From the NCBI GenBank assembly GCA_014377915.1, contig JACMOT010000348.1, positions 1 through 14,732 of the forward strand: DNA of 14,732 bases. The letters run 5' to 3'. This document shows, one piece after another, positions 1 through 7,103 of the stretch (position 1 is its first letter; each line of letters starts with the position of its first letter). Both the position numbers and the translations under genes were made by a program. This stretch comes from Tardiphaga sp. (GTDB taxonomy: Bacteria; Pseudomonadota; Alphaproteobacteria; Rhizobiales; Xanthobacteraceae). Below the pieces are notes generated by a model. The model worked only from the letters and a program-made list of their open reading frames with translations, was not told the origin of the DNA and did no database searches.

Positions 1-248
1 AAGTTGCTGTGCGCATCACTACTTGCCGACTACGGCATCGCGCACAGGCCATGGGTGCATCGGGCACCCGGCGTTCCGCGCGCCCTCTCAGGGGGGCAGG
101 GAATGCAGCACACCCCGGGCGCGCCAGCGTCGCGGGATTGCAAAGCCGCGTCGCATCGTGCCTTGCCGCGGCGCCTGGCCGCGGCCGGGATTTTGACGGC
201 GGCGCGGATCGCGTGGCATGGTGGCGACCACAGCAGAGGGACATTCGC

Positions 249-1073
249 ATGTTGGGACGACGTTTCGTGAAGGTGGCAGGCGCGCTGATGCTGGCGCCGT
301 TTCTGCTGGCGGCGCCGGCGATGGCCGCGCGCTGCGGCGGCGATTTCAACACCTTCGTGGCCTCGATGCAGCAGGAGGCGACCGCCGCCGGGATCTCGCC
401 GGGCGTGATCCAGACCGCCTTCGCCGGCGTCACCATGGATCCCGCGGTGCTGAATTTCGACCGCCGCCAGCGCGGCACCTTCAACAAGACCTTCGAGCAA
501 TATGTCTCGACGCGCGTGGGGCAGGGCCGCATCTCGATCGGGCTGCAGATGCTGCAGAAGCATGCCGCGCTGCTGCAGCGGATCGAGGCGCGGTTTGGCG
601 TGCCGCCGCAGATCGTGGTGGCGATCTGGGGGCTGGAATCCGATTTCGGCCGTGGCGACATCGGCAAGATGCCGGTGATCCGCACCCTCGCGACGATGGC
701 GCATGATTGTCGCCGCACCGAGTTGTTCCAGGGCGAGCTGCTGGCGGCGCTGAAGATTCTTCAACGCGGGGATTTGCCGAAGTCGGACCTGATCGGCGCC
801 TTCGCCGGCGAGCTCGGCCAGACGCAGTTCTTGCCGTCGTCCTACATCAAATACGGCGTCGATTTCGACGGCAACGGCCATGTCGATCTCCGGCATTCGG
901 TGCCCGACGTGCTGGCCTCCACCGCCAATCTGCTGCATACCGCCGGCTTCAAGAACGGCGCGCCCTATGGCGAGGGCACCGCGAATTTTGAAGCGATGCG
1001 CGAGTGGAACCGGGCCACGATCTATCGCAAGACGATCGCCTATTTCGCCGATCGCCTGGCCGCCGGGAGATGA
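249..1073 (+). CDS. Exported lytic murein transglycosylase, MltB family
   Basis: This 274-residue protein is predicted to cleave the beta-1,4 bond between MurNAc and GlcNAc in the periplasm, forming 1,6-anhydro products during wall remodelling. Residues 1-26 form a signal peptide (basic start, hydrophobic core, APAMA then AR), so cleavage after A26 is likely. There is no lipobox, so a soluble form is expected rather than a lipoprotein. The SLT_2 fold fills the rest. The motif IWGLESDFG carries the expected catalytic Glu at E130, followed by GELGQTQFLPSSY (187-199), DFDGNG (205-210) and a closing YRKTIAYFADRL. No peptidoglycan-binding domain follows, so this is a minimal version. The ATG at 249 is chosen because the signal peptide begins there and AGAGGG lies 8 nt upstream; the open frame upstream looks non-coding. 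The family call is secure; the symbol is left open because several MltB paralogues exist. Confidence 0.9.
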   Translation: MLGRRFVKVAGALMLAPFLLAAPAMAARCGGDFNTFVASMQQEATAAGISPGVIQTAFAGVTMDPAVLNFDRRQRGTFNKTFEQYVSTRVGQGRISIGLQMLQKHAALLQRIEARFGVPPQIVVAIWGLESDFGRGDIGKMPVIRTLATMAHDCRRTELFQGELLAALKILQRGDLPKSDLIGAFAGELGQTQFLPSSYIKYGVDFDGNGHVDLRHSVPDVLASTANLLHTAGFKNGAPYGEGTANFEAMREWNRATIYRKTIAYFADRLAAGR

Positions 1074-1139
1074 AGCGACAGAACGGGTGAACAAGGGCGC
1101 GTTGCAATTTTAAGTTGACGGTTTGGCATTTGTCATCGA

Positions 1140-1162
1140 CCCTGTGACCGTCGGTCACAGGG
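1140..1162. repeat. Perfect 23-nt inverted repeat over the RBS of the next gene
   Basis: Arms CCCTGTGACCG and CGGTCACAGGG surround a single central T. In RNA this gives a 10-bp stem with a GTC loop. The right arm contains the AGGG that serves as Shine-Dalgarno for the phosphoesterase start at 1167/1170, so the hairpin would hide the ribosome binding site. It could equally be a protein operator on DNA. It is a poor intrinsic terminator because no T run follows. Confidence 0.75.
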
Positions 1163-1166
1163 ATGC

Positions 1167-2963
1167 ATGATGGCTCGAAAACTCAGCGCGCTGCCGAAAA
1201 ACCAGAACCGCCCGACCCTGGCCGAGCTGGCCGACTATCCGGTGATGACCAGCTGGTTCAATCCGGGGCTGCTGCTGAAATTGCTCGGCCGGGTGATCAC
1301 CGCCGATCTGTTCGGCCAATATGCCGACCGCCGGCTGATCGAGGCCGCGCTCGATACCAGCGAGGCCGATGTCGCCGGCCGCGATGATATCTCCGCGCAC
1401 ATGGCCAAGCACCGTGATGCCGACGGCGCGGTGTGGCTGGATTTCGTCGCCGACCTCGGCGACGGTTTCGATGCCACCTATGCCATCGCCTCGCTGCTGG
1501 CGCGGCCGCGGCTGGAGCTGACCTATCAGGGCAGGACGCACACGCTGCCGCGCGCGGCGGCGCTGGTGATGGGCGGCGACGAAGTCTATCCCACCGCGAC
1601 GCGCGACGAATACAGCATCAAGACCCGCGCGCCGTATCAATTCGCCTTTCCGAAGCGCAAGCCCGGCGCGGAACAGCCGCGGGTGATGCTGATTCCCGGC
1701 AATCATGACTGGTATGACGGGCTGGTGAATTTCCTTGCGCTGTTCTGCCGCGCCAAGCCGACCGCGATCGGCAACTGGCGGACCTGCCAGCGCCGCAGCT
1801 ATTTCGGCTTCAAGCTCACCGAACAGGCCTGGGTATGGGGCATCGACATCGCGCTGGTCGCCGACATGGACCAGCCGCAGGCGGATTACTTCGTCGCCAT
1901 CGCCAAGGCGATGCCGCAGAACGCCAATGTGATCCTGTGCAGCGCCGAGCCCGGCTGGTACGGCGCCGAGCAGGAAACCAATTCCTACCGCACGCTGAGC
2001 TATGCCGCGGCGATCGCCGACAATGCCGGCAAGTCGATCAAGATCCCCTTGGTTCTGTCGGGCGACAGCCATCATTACTGTCGCTACGAAAGCGATCTCG
2101 GCACGCAATACATCACCTCCGGCGGCGGTGGCGCGTTCCTGCACGGCACCCATCATCTGCCGGATCAGCTCCATGCCGCCTGGCTGCGCCACCAGCCGAA
2201 GCCGGTGCTGACGCTGGCGGACAGCTGCTATCCGGACAAGGTGACCAGCCGGCGACTGCTGTCGGGCAATTTCAAATTCCCGCTGACCAATTACGGCTTC
2301 TCGCTACTGCTCGGCGCCATCTTCACCATCCTGGGTTTTGCGATGTCGATGCTGCCGCGCGGCGATGTCGGCGTCATCAGCTTCCTGGTGCTGGCCGCCG
2401 GCTTCATCGGCTATTCCGGCTATCAGGAAAAGAAATCACTGAAAAAGGCGGTCGGCCTCGCTGTGCTGCATGCCGGCGTGCAGTTCATCGCGCTGCTCGG
2501 ATTGACCCGGCTGTTCAGCGCTTTCGATGCCGCGACGTTCGGATTTCGGGCGCAGGGCCCGTGGTGGGCGTGGCTGATCGAGCTCGGCGTGCCCATGGTT
2601 CTGCTCGGCGGCGGGCTCGCCGGCTTGATCTTCGGGTTCAATCTGATGCTGACCTGCCGCTACGCCGACATGAACCACAATGACGCCTTCAGCGCGATGC
2701 GGCTGGACGCGTTTCGCAATTTCCTGCGCATCCGCATTCTCGGCAATCAGGTCACGGTCTATCCGATCGGCCTCGACCGCGTGCCGCGGCGGACGGAATG
2801 GAAGGACAATCCGGCTTCAACCGGCGATCCGCTGGCGCCGTATTTCATCGTCGATCCCGATCTCGCGCCGAGACTGCTCGAGGCGCCGATCGCGGTCGGT
2901 GGCCACGAGGTGGAGCCGACCGCGATGACGGTGAAACAGCCCGGCGAGTTGCCGAAGGAATGA
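1167..2963 (+). CDS. Membrane-anchored metallophosphoesterase-like protein
   Basis: This 598-residue protein has an N-terminal calcineurin-like phosphoesterase region and a membrane C-terminal half. Visible metal-site motifs are DFVADLGDGFD (92-102), GGDEVYP (136-142), GNHDWYDG (178-185) and SGDSHHYCRY (298-307), which match the order of the GD, GNHD and late-His motifs of the superfamily. SGGGGAF follows at 318-324. About four hydrophobic segments lie near 376-396, 401-418, 428-448 and 467-492, with a soluble tail of about 105 residues. There is no signal peptide, so the catalytic part is probably cytoplasmic. The substrate cannot be read from the sequence. Two adjacent ATG codons (1167 and 1170) are possible starts; AGGGA is 3 nt from the first and 6 nt from the second, so 1170 may be the true one. 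The gene runs into the convergent PAS gene with a 17-nt gap and no evident terminator. Confidence 0.8.
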   Translation: MMARKLSALPKNQNRPTLAELADYPVMTSWFNPGLLLKLLGRVITADLFGQYADRRLIEAALDTSEADVAGRDDISAHMAKHRDADGAVWLDFVADLGDGFDATYAIASLLARPRLELTYQGRTHTLPRAAALVMGGDEVYPTATRDEYSIKTRAPYQFAFPKRKPGAEQPRVMLIPGNHDWYDGLVNFLALFCRAKPTAIGNWRTCQRRSYFGFKLTEQAWVWGIDIALVADMDQPQADYFVAIAKAMPQNANVILCSAEPGWYGAEQETNSYRTLSYAAAIADNAGKSIKIPLVLSGDSHHYCRYESDLGTQYITSGGGGAFLHGTHHLPDQLHAAWLRHQPKPVLTLADSCYPDKVTSRRLLSGNFKFPLTNYGFSLLLGAIFTILGFAMSMLPRGDVGVISFLVLAAGFIGYSGYQEKKSLKKAVGLAVLHAGVQFIALLGLTRLFSAFDAATFGFRAQGPWWAWLIELGVPMVLLGGGLAGLIFGFNLMLTCRYADMNHNDAFSAMRLDAFRNFLRIRILGNQVTVYPIGLDRVPRRTEWKDNPASTGDPLAPYFIVDPDLAPRLLEAPIAVGGHEVEPTAMTVKQPGELPKE

Positions 2964-2980
2964 GGCGGTTGGCGCGCGGC

Positions 2981-3493
2981 TCAGTGCATCGACTTGTCAT
3001 GGGTGATGTCGATCACCGCGCCGACCATCCGCACCGGCTGGCCAGAGCGGTCCAGCGTGCAACTGCCGCGGGCATAGACCCAGGTCAGGCGGTCGTTCTT
3101 GATCAGGCGGTATTCCGCCTCGTACAAGCCGCCGTGGCGCATCGCCTGCGTGATCGCGGCTTCCACCGTCGCGACATCGTCGGGATGAATGGCGCTCAGA
3201 TAGGCCATGTTGGGCAGGCCGCACGCGGCGCTGTCAGGATCGACGTCGAAGAAGCCGGCGGACACCGGATCGAGATAGCTGCGGTCGTTGATGATGTCCC
3301 AGTCCCAGATCCCGGCGATCAACTCCTGCGACGCCAGCCGTTTCGATCTCGGCAGCTCGAAGGCGTCTTCCTCGGCAGTGCTCTTATAGGCCTCCGCCGC
3401 GGCCAGCCGCAGGATATAGGACAGGAATTCGTGCTTTCGCTCCTGGGCGAAGCTCGCAATGTCGAGGCACACATCCGCTAATGGTCGTCGCAT
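2981..3493 (-). CDS. Single-domain PAS protein (PAS fold 3 type)
   Basis: This 170-residue protein has one PAS domain at about residues 60-167 and no output domain. PAS_3-type markers are visible: GIWDWDI (61-67), AIHPDD (101-106), YEAEYRLI (124-131), WVYARG (138-143) and a closing VGAVIDIT (157-164). Residues 1-50 are helical in character and resemble no domain I recognise. There is no kinase, GGDEF, EAL or HTH motif, so it probably senses a ligand or partner and acts through protein contact. Ligand and partner are unknown. A GGGGTG stretch precedes the ATG. The gene is divergent from the DUF4112 gene across a 175-bp region that contains dyads. Confidence 0.75.
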   Translation of the reverse strand: MRRPLADVCLDIASFAQERKHEFLSYILRLAAAEAYKSTAEEDAFELPRSKRLASQELIAGIWDWDIINDRSYLDPVSAGFFDVDPDSAACGLPNMAYLSAIHPDDVATVEAAITQAMRHGGLYEAEYRLIKNDRLTWVYARGSCTLDRSGQPVRMVGAVIDITHDKSMH

Positions 3494-3528
3494 GTGTCAC
3501 CCCAGGCCAGTTCCCAGTGGATGAGAAT

Positions 3529-3545
3529 ACATATGTTCGGACATA
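3529..3545. promoter_or_regulatory. Overlapping AT-rich dyads in divergent promoter region
   Basis: The 8-bp palindrome ACATATGT (3529-3536) overlaps a second inverted repeat, TATGT-TCGG-ACATA (3532-3545). The repeated ACAT/ATGT half-sites lie between the divergent PAS and DUF4112 genes, 36 bp upstream of the PAS start, in a locally AT-rich patch. An operator is plausible but not shown. Confidence 0.35.
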
Positions 3546-3572
3546 ATTCAATTCGAGAGCGTCTAAATAGGC

Positions 3573-3594
3573 TGGCGATCCTGTGGCATCGCCA
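3573..3594. repeat. 7-bp inverted repeat, intergenic hairpin
   Basis: TGGCGAT and ATCGCCA are separated by an 8-nt loop. The repeat lies between the PAS start (3493) and the DUF4112 start (3669). No T run follows on either strand, so it does not look like a terminator. It may be an operator or a leader hairpin. Confidence 0.4.
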
Positions 3595-3668
3595 ATGCGA
3601 AATGTTCCGCGAACTCGCGCGGCGTGATGCCGCTTGCGCAACCGCATGGCGCTACCCATGTGACCGGA

Positions 3669-4190
3669 ATGTCGAATGAACAGTTTTTTCCACGCACCGC
3701 CCAACGGCACCGGCCGACCGGCCCGGCGACGCGTGGCCCGATTATCGATCAGGACGGGGTTGAGCTTCGTCCCGAGCAGGTCGGTCCTGGCGCCGGCGGC
3801 TTTCGCTTTGGTTTCAACGGTTCGTCGAACCCGTTCGATAATCTGACGCGCGAGCAGCGGCTGGCGCGGCTGGAAGCACTGGCGAAACTGCTGGATGTTG
3901 CCTTCGTGGTGCCCGGTACCAATATCCGCTACGGCATCGACGGGCTGATCGGGCTGGTGCCGGTGATCGGCGACATCATCACCACCGCGATCTCGCTGTG
4001 GCTGGTGAAGGAGGCGAGGGCGCTGGGCGCGCCCTGGCATGTCACGGCGCGGATGCTCGGCAATGTCGCCCTGGATGGCGCCGTCGGCATCGTGCCCTTT
4101 GTCGGCGATGCCTTCGACGTCATGTTCCGGGCCAACATCCGCAATATGCGGATGTTGCGGAAGTGGCTGGATAAGCAACCAAGGATGTAG
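3669..4190 (+). CDS. DUF4112 family protein
   Basis: This 173-residue protein matches the DUF4112 pattern: LAKLLDVAFVVPGTNIRYGIDG (71-92) followed by GLVPVIGD (95-102), a hydrophobic stretch (103-113), then GNVALDGAVG (131-140) and a second GIVPFVGD (140-147). The two G-x-x-P-x-x-GD units look like an internal duplication typical of the family. Residues 1-60 are polar and probably disordered. Two short hydrophobic hairpins suggest membrane association. The function of the family is not known. I chose the ATG at 3669 because MSNEQFF reads like a natural start; an in-frame ATG at 3624 would add 15 residues of unconvincing sequence, and neither has a strong Shine-Dalgarno. The gene converges with the next one across a 13-nt gap. 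Confidence 0.75.
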   Translation: MSNEQFFPRTAQRHRPTGPATRGPIIDQDGVELRPEQVGPGAGGFRFGFNGSSNPFDNLTREQRLARLEALAKLLDVAFVVPGTNIRYGIDGLIGLVPVIGDIITTAISLWLVKEARALGAPWHVTARMLGNVALDGAVGIVPFVGDAFDVMFRANIRNMRMLRKWLDKQPRM

Positions 4191-4203
4191 AGGAGGGGCC
4201 GGC

Positions 4204-4494
4204 TTACGCCGCGTCGGCGTCGTCGGTGGCCGGTTCGGCCACGGGCTCGGGAGCGCGGCGTTCCAGCGGAAAATCCTCGCTCTCATACAGCGTGCGGATG
4301 CCGCTCTGGTCGAAGCGGGCCTCGTCGACCTGCAGATAGGCGCCGTTCAGCGAATCCGCCGGAAGCTGTTCGATCGCGAATTGCACCGCGGCGGCCGCGG
4401 TGTCGAAGCGGCGATAGGCAAAGCCGGCGCGCTTCTTCTTGCGGATGGCGGCGGGAAACAATTCTGCGGCGGTGTTGTAGCTGAAAGCTGCCAT
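4204..4494 (-). CDS. Conserved small hypothetical protein
   Basis: This is a 96-residue soluble protein without a signal peptide or membrane span. It begins MAAFSYNTAAELFP, has a basic run (IRKKKR, 17-22), then YRRFDTAAAAVQFAIEQLP (27-45) and LNGAYLQVDEARFD (49-62), and ends in an acidic, Ala/Pro-rich tail. The layout resembles small proteins of unknown function common in Bradyrhizobium relatives, but I cannot name a family. GAGG lies about 10 nt upstream of the ATG. The reading frame continues upstream without a stop, but that part lacks the same composition and is probably not translated. Confidence 0.65.
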   Translation of the reverse strand: MAAFSYNTAAELFPAAIRKKKRAGFAYRRFDTAAAAVQFAIEQLPADSLNGAYLQVDEARFDQSGIRTLYESEDFPLERRAPEPVAEPATDDADAA

Positions 4495-4743
4495 GGTCAG
4501 TGACCTCAAATGAATGTACGCAACGAAACGACGCCTACTTCGCGACGGCAGCCGATTGGCAGCGCGCGGAACATCATTTCTGGACAGACCCTGATATAAG
4601 CACGTTTCAGCGGAATGCGACAGCCGGAACGCAGCATGATGAATCGCTGATTCCCGCTGGTAAGATCGTCGTAATACAAGTGATTGGAGTGGTTTACCGG
4701 ACAAAAGCGGTGCGGCAGCGGGCTCCGTCGCGCCGAATTGTTG
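4495..4743. other. 249-bp intergenic region, no gene seen
   Basis: This gap separates two - strand genes and is less GC-rich than its surroundings. It must hold the promoter of the 96-residue gene; CTTATAT on the - strand (around 4594-4600) is a possible -10 element, but no convincing -35 accompanies it. I see no ORF with coding character, no tRNA and no clear terminator. Confidence 0.4.
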
Positions 4744-5124
4744 TTATTGCCCGGTCATATCCGGAAGCGGAACGATCTTCAGCGGCGTGGTATAGGGCTC
4801 GACGCGCAGCGCATCGCCCGACAACAGCCCGATCTGGCGCAGCGGCGCCTGTTCGAGCGCGCCGGCCTCGGCCTTGCGCACGGCATATTGCCAGGCTGTC
4901 AGCGTGCCCTTGGTCGCCAGATGCCGTGCCACGCCGCCGGCATTCTTGCTTTCGAACTGCGACAGTTCTTCGTCATTGATGCCAATGATGATTTCGTCGC
5001 GCGCGGTAATGACCTTGAACAGCATGACCTTGTCGGTGGCCAGCGCCGGATGCGCGATCACGGTTTCGAGGATCAGGCCTGCCAGTGCAAGGCCGAGCAG
5101 CCAACGGTTGGAACGGGTCGACAT
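4744..5124 (-). CDS. Exported hypothetical protein with signal peptide
   Basis: This 126-residue protein starts with a signal peptide: basic MSTRSNR, a hydrophobic core (8-24), then HPALA before TDK, so cleavage after A29 is likely. The mature part of about 97 residues has no cysteine and no further membrane span. I recognise no domain in it; KVITARDEIIIGIND (37-51) looks like a beta-rich segment. An SD-like AGAGAG lies 8 nt before the ATG. The gene lies downstream of msrB on the same strand, but a terminator-like hairpin at 5210-5243 suggests separate transcription. Periplasmic location is inferred; function is unknown. Confidence 0.7.
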   Translation of the reverse strand: MSTRSNRWLLGLALAGLILETVIAHPALATDKVMLFKVITARDEIIIGINDEELSQFESKNAGGVARHLATKGTLTAWQYAVRKAEAGALEQAPLRQIGLLSGDALRVEPYTTPLKIVPLPDMTGQ

Positions 5125-5209
5125 AACGAAGCTCTCTTATTGTTTTTCAAAAGTGCACGCCGATAGGGCATGTCGTAATTTGAGGCAGTGTTGCCGGCAG
5201 AGACAGAAA

Positions 5210-5243
5210 CGCCCCGGCGACCAGCAGGTGGTCACACGGGGCG
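5210..5243 (-). terminator. Hairpin terminator after msrB
   Basis: CGCCCCG (5210-5216) pairs with CGGGGCG (5237-5243), and inside them GACCA (5219-5223) pairs with TGGTC (5229-5233). On the - strand the stem is followed by GTTTCTGTC, a weak T-rich stretch. It lies 29 bp past the msrB stop codon, where an operon terminator would be expected. Confidence 0.5.
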
Positions 5244-5272
5244 GTTAACAAATTCCATAAGACTGGATGTAT

Positions 5273-5686
5273 TTACTTCGGCTGTAGTTTCAAGGCCGCC
5301 GAGTTGATGCAATAGCGCAATCCGGTCGGTCCCGGACCGTCCGGGAAGACGTGTCCGAGATGGCCGTTGCACTTCGAGCACAGCACTTCGGTGCGCACCA
5401 TGCCGTGGGTCACGTCGCGCTCCTCGTCGACATGGCTCTCCAGCGCCGGTTGCGTGAAGCTGGGCCAGCCGCAACCGGAATCAAATTTGGCGTCGGATTC
5501 GAACAGCGTCTGGCCGCAGCCGGCGCAGACGAACGTCCCTGGCGTGTGGTCATGTTCGTACTCGCCCGAACCGGGCCGCTCGGTCGCCTTTTCGCGCAGC
5601 ACGGCGTATTGGATCGGGCTCAGTTCGCGGCGCCAGTCGGCGTCGCTCTTCTCGACCTTGCCGGACGTTGTTTTAATATCGCTCAT
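5273..5686 (-). CDS. msrB: Peptide-methionine (R)-S-oxide reductase MsrB
   Basis: This 137-residue enzyme reduces the R epimer of methionine sulfoxide in proteins, normally using thioredoxin. The SelR domain covers most of the length. Zinc-binding pairs are CAGC (C54, C57) and CSKC (C103, C106). GCGWPSF (71-77) carries C72, the likely resolving cysteine, and RYCINS carries the catalytic C126. GHLGHVF (108-114) supplies the active-site His. The start at 5686 is set by AAGGAG, 5 nt before the ATG; an upstream in-frame TTG at 5701 would lie across that site. There is no signal peptide, so the protein should be cytoplasmic. It follows msrA by 36 bp and is probably co-transcribed with it. Confidence 0.95.
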   Translation of the reverse strand: MSDIKTTSGKVEKSDADWRRELSPIQYAVLREKATERPGSGEYEHDHTPGTFVCAGCGQTLFESDAKFDSGCGWPSFTQPALESHVDEERDVTHGMVRTEVLCSKCNGHLGHVFPDGPGPTGLRYCINSAALKLQPK

Positions 5687-5722
5687 TGGGTCTCCTTCCA
5701 AAGTCGCTGACGGCGCCCGCGG

Positions 5723-6442
5723 TCAATTCGTGACCTTGGCATTGCTCACCAGCGTCGGCTTCTCGATGTAATTTTCGGCAAAGATCTTCTTCAGATTCTC
5801 GACCTTCGGGATGTCATTATAGGCGATATAAGGCTGGTTGGGGTGCAGCGTCAGGTAGTCCTGATGATAGGCCTCGGCCGGGAAGAAGCCGGCAAGCGAG
5901 CCCACCTTTGTCACGATCGGCTTCTTGTAGACCTTGGCAGCGTTGAGTTGCGCAATATAGGCGTCAGCAACCTGCTTCTGTTCGGCCGTGGTGGCAAAAA
6001 TTTCCGAGCGATATTGGGTGCCGCTGTCGGGCCCCTGGCGATTGAGCTGCGTTGGGTCGTGCACCACGGAGAAATAGATCTGCAGGATCTTGCCGTAGCT
6101 GATCTTCTGCGGGTCATATTTTATCTGCACGGATTCGGCGTGGCCGGTGGTGCCGCTGCTGATGGCGGTGTAATTGGCGGTCGACTTGTCGCCGCCCGCA
6201 TAGCCGGAAACCGCGTTGACGACGCCGTTGGTGTGCTGGAACACGCCCTGAACGCCCCAGAAACAGCCGCCGGCGACCACCACGGTCTGCAGGCCGTCGG
6301 CGGGTTTGGCGTCCATCGCGGGGGCGGGAAGGATCACCGCCTCCTCCGCCGCGAAGCTCGGTGCGACGAAAACGGATGAAATGGCCAGCGCGCCGACGGC
6401 GGCGGCGCAAAGCGACAAGCGGCTGAAAGTGGATCGGCGCAT
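5723..6442 (-). CDS. msrA: Exported peptide-methionine (S)-S-oxide reductase MsrA
   Basis: This 239-residue MsrA reduces the S epimer of methionine sulfoxide. Residues 1-31 form a signal peptide (MRRSTFSR start, hydrophobic 11-27, APSFA before AEE), placing the enzyme in the periplasm. The catalytic motif GGCFWG puts the nucleophile at C60. Further family motifs are SGYAGG, GHAESV, VHDPTQLNRQGPDSGTQYRS and FFPAEAYHQDYL. C60 is the only cysteine of the mature protein, since C12 lies in the signal peptide; the C-terminal resolving cysteines of many MsrAs are absent. The ATG at 6442 is chosen for the signal peptide and an AGAGGA about 7 nt upstream. msrB follows by 36 bp. Confidence 0.95.
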   Translation of the reverse strand: MRRSTFSRLSLCAAAVGALAISSVFVAPSFAAEEAVILPAPAMDAKPADGLQTVVVAGGCFWGVQGVFQHTNGVVNAVSGYAGGDKSTANYTAISSGTTGHAESVQIKYDPQKISYGKILQIYFSVVHDPTQLNRQGPDSGTQYRSEIFATTAEQKQVADAYIAQLNAAKVYKKPIVTKVGSLAGFFPAEAYHQDYLTLHPNQPYIAYNDIPKVENLKKIFAENYIEKPTLVSNAKVTN

Positions 6443-6499
6443 GGGATGTCCTCTGGAATGCAAGGCCGGATAGGGGCAGTCTAGACCGTGACGCCGGCT

Positions 6500-6511
6500 T
6501 CGCAATTGCGA
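6500..6511. promoter_or_regulatory. 12-bp palindrome upstream of msrA
   Basis: TCGCAATTGCGA is a perfect palindrome 57 bp upstream of the msrA start codon. The position suits an operator, but no known regulator motif is recognised and a 12-mer palindrome can occur by chance. Confidence 0.25.
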
Positions 6512-6631
6512 TGTGGGGTCCTGTTTTAGAGATACGTAGCGGCGGCCCGCTCGTTACGGGAATTTGCACACGAGTTCGTGAAATGGAAAGACCGGCACGG
6601 CCATCGTAGCCGGGCCTTGCCAATTGCCCAG

Positions 6632-6662
6632 CAAAAAGCCGCGGGACCGGTGTCCCGCGGCT
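6632..6662 (-). terminator. Strong intrinsic terminator of the BA14K gene
   Basis: AGCCGCGGGAC (6637-6647) and GTCCCGCGGCT (6652-6662) form a perfect 11-bp GC-rich stem with a 4-nt loop. On the - strand it is followed by a T run (the A5 at 6633-6637 of the + strand, whose last base also closes the stem). It lies 18 bp past the stop codon of the BA14K-family gene. Confidence 0.9.
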
Positions 6663-6680
6663 GGCTGATGGCGCGCGCTG

Positions 6681-7103
6681 CTATGGGCAGGAATAGCGAT
6701 TGCCGTCATTGTTCAGATAGGTGCCCGACCTCGGATCATAGGACCGGTAGCGCTGCGAACAGTAACTCGCACCCTGCTGGGCCTGCGCATTGGATTGCGC
6801 CGCGCCCGCCGCGATGGCGCCGCCAATCAGCGCGCCGACGGCAAGGCCACCGATCAGCGCGCCATTGCCGCCGCCGCCACGGTGGCCGTAGCCGCGACCG
6901 CCGCGATAGCCGCCGCCATAGCCGTGGCCGCGACCATAGCCGCCGCCGCGATAATACTGCACATTCTCGGTCGGCAGCGAGGTGGTGGTGGTCTGGGCCA
7001 GCTTTGGCTGCGCCATCAACGGCGCCGAAATCGCCGGGACCGAAAATGACAGCGCGGTCGCGCCGATCAGGGCGACCGACGTCAAGGTCTTGAGATATTG
7101 CAT
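6681..7103 (-). CDS. Exported glycine-rich BA14K-family protein
   Basis: This 140-residue protein has a signal peptide (MQYLKTLTS start, cleavage near AISA, residue 27). A Gly/Tyr/Arg-rich repeat region (about 52-80, GGGYGRGHGYGGGYRGG type) is followed by a glycine-zipper hydrophobic segment (GGLAVGALIGGAIAAG, 85-100). The C-terminal BA14K signature is YCSQRYRSYDPRSGTYL plus DGNRYSCP, with C115 and C139 well placed for a disulfide. BA14K proteins are known from Brucella as immunoreactive envelope proteins and are widespread in Rhizobiales; their biochemical role is unclear. AGGAG lies 6 nt before the ATG at 7103. The zipper suggests insertion in or association with a membrane. The gene has its own terminator and follows the helicase gene by 100 bp. 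Confidence 0.85.
   Translation of the reverse strand: MQYLKTLTSVALIGATALSFSVPAISAPLMAQPKLAQTTTTSLPTENVQYYRGGGYGRGHGYGGGYRGGRGYGHRGGGGNGALIGGLAVGALIGGAIAAGAAQSNAQAQQGASYCSQRYRSYDPRSGTYLNNDGNRYSCP

Noticed and set aside
1..248. Open frames running into the transglycosylase from the window start, and a TTGACG at 193-198 as a possible -35.
   Set aside because: The translated upstream region lacks protein-like composition, and no good -10 follows the TTGACG. I treat it as non-coding upstream sequence without a supported promoter.
30..1094. A 354-codon open frame on the - strand opposite the transglycosylase.
   Set aside because: Its translation is rich in His, Arg and Gln with no recognisable domain, and the + strand gene has a signal peptide and catalytic motifs.
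1155..2192. A 345-codon open frame on the - strand opposite the metallophosphoesterase.
   Set aside because: It has the low-complexity composition of an antisense shadow, while the + strand shows conserved metal-site motifs.
6541..6600. On the - strand, a stretch reading CGTGTGCAAATTCCCG looks like a tRNA T-arm, and its translation (RVQIP) is typical of frames over tRNA genes.
   Set aside because: The invariant GTTC of the T loop is absent and I could not find matching acceptor, D or anticodon arms. At most it is a degenerate relic.
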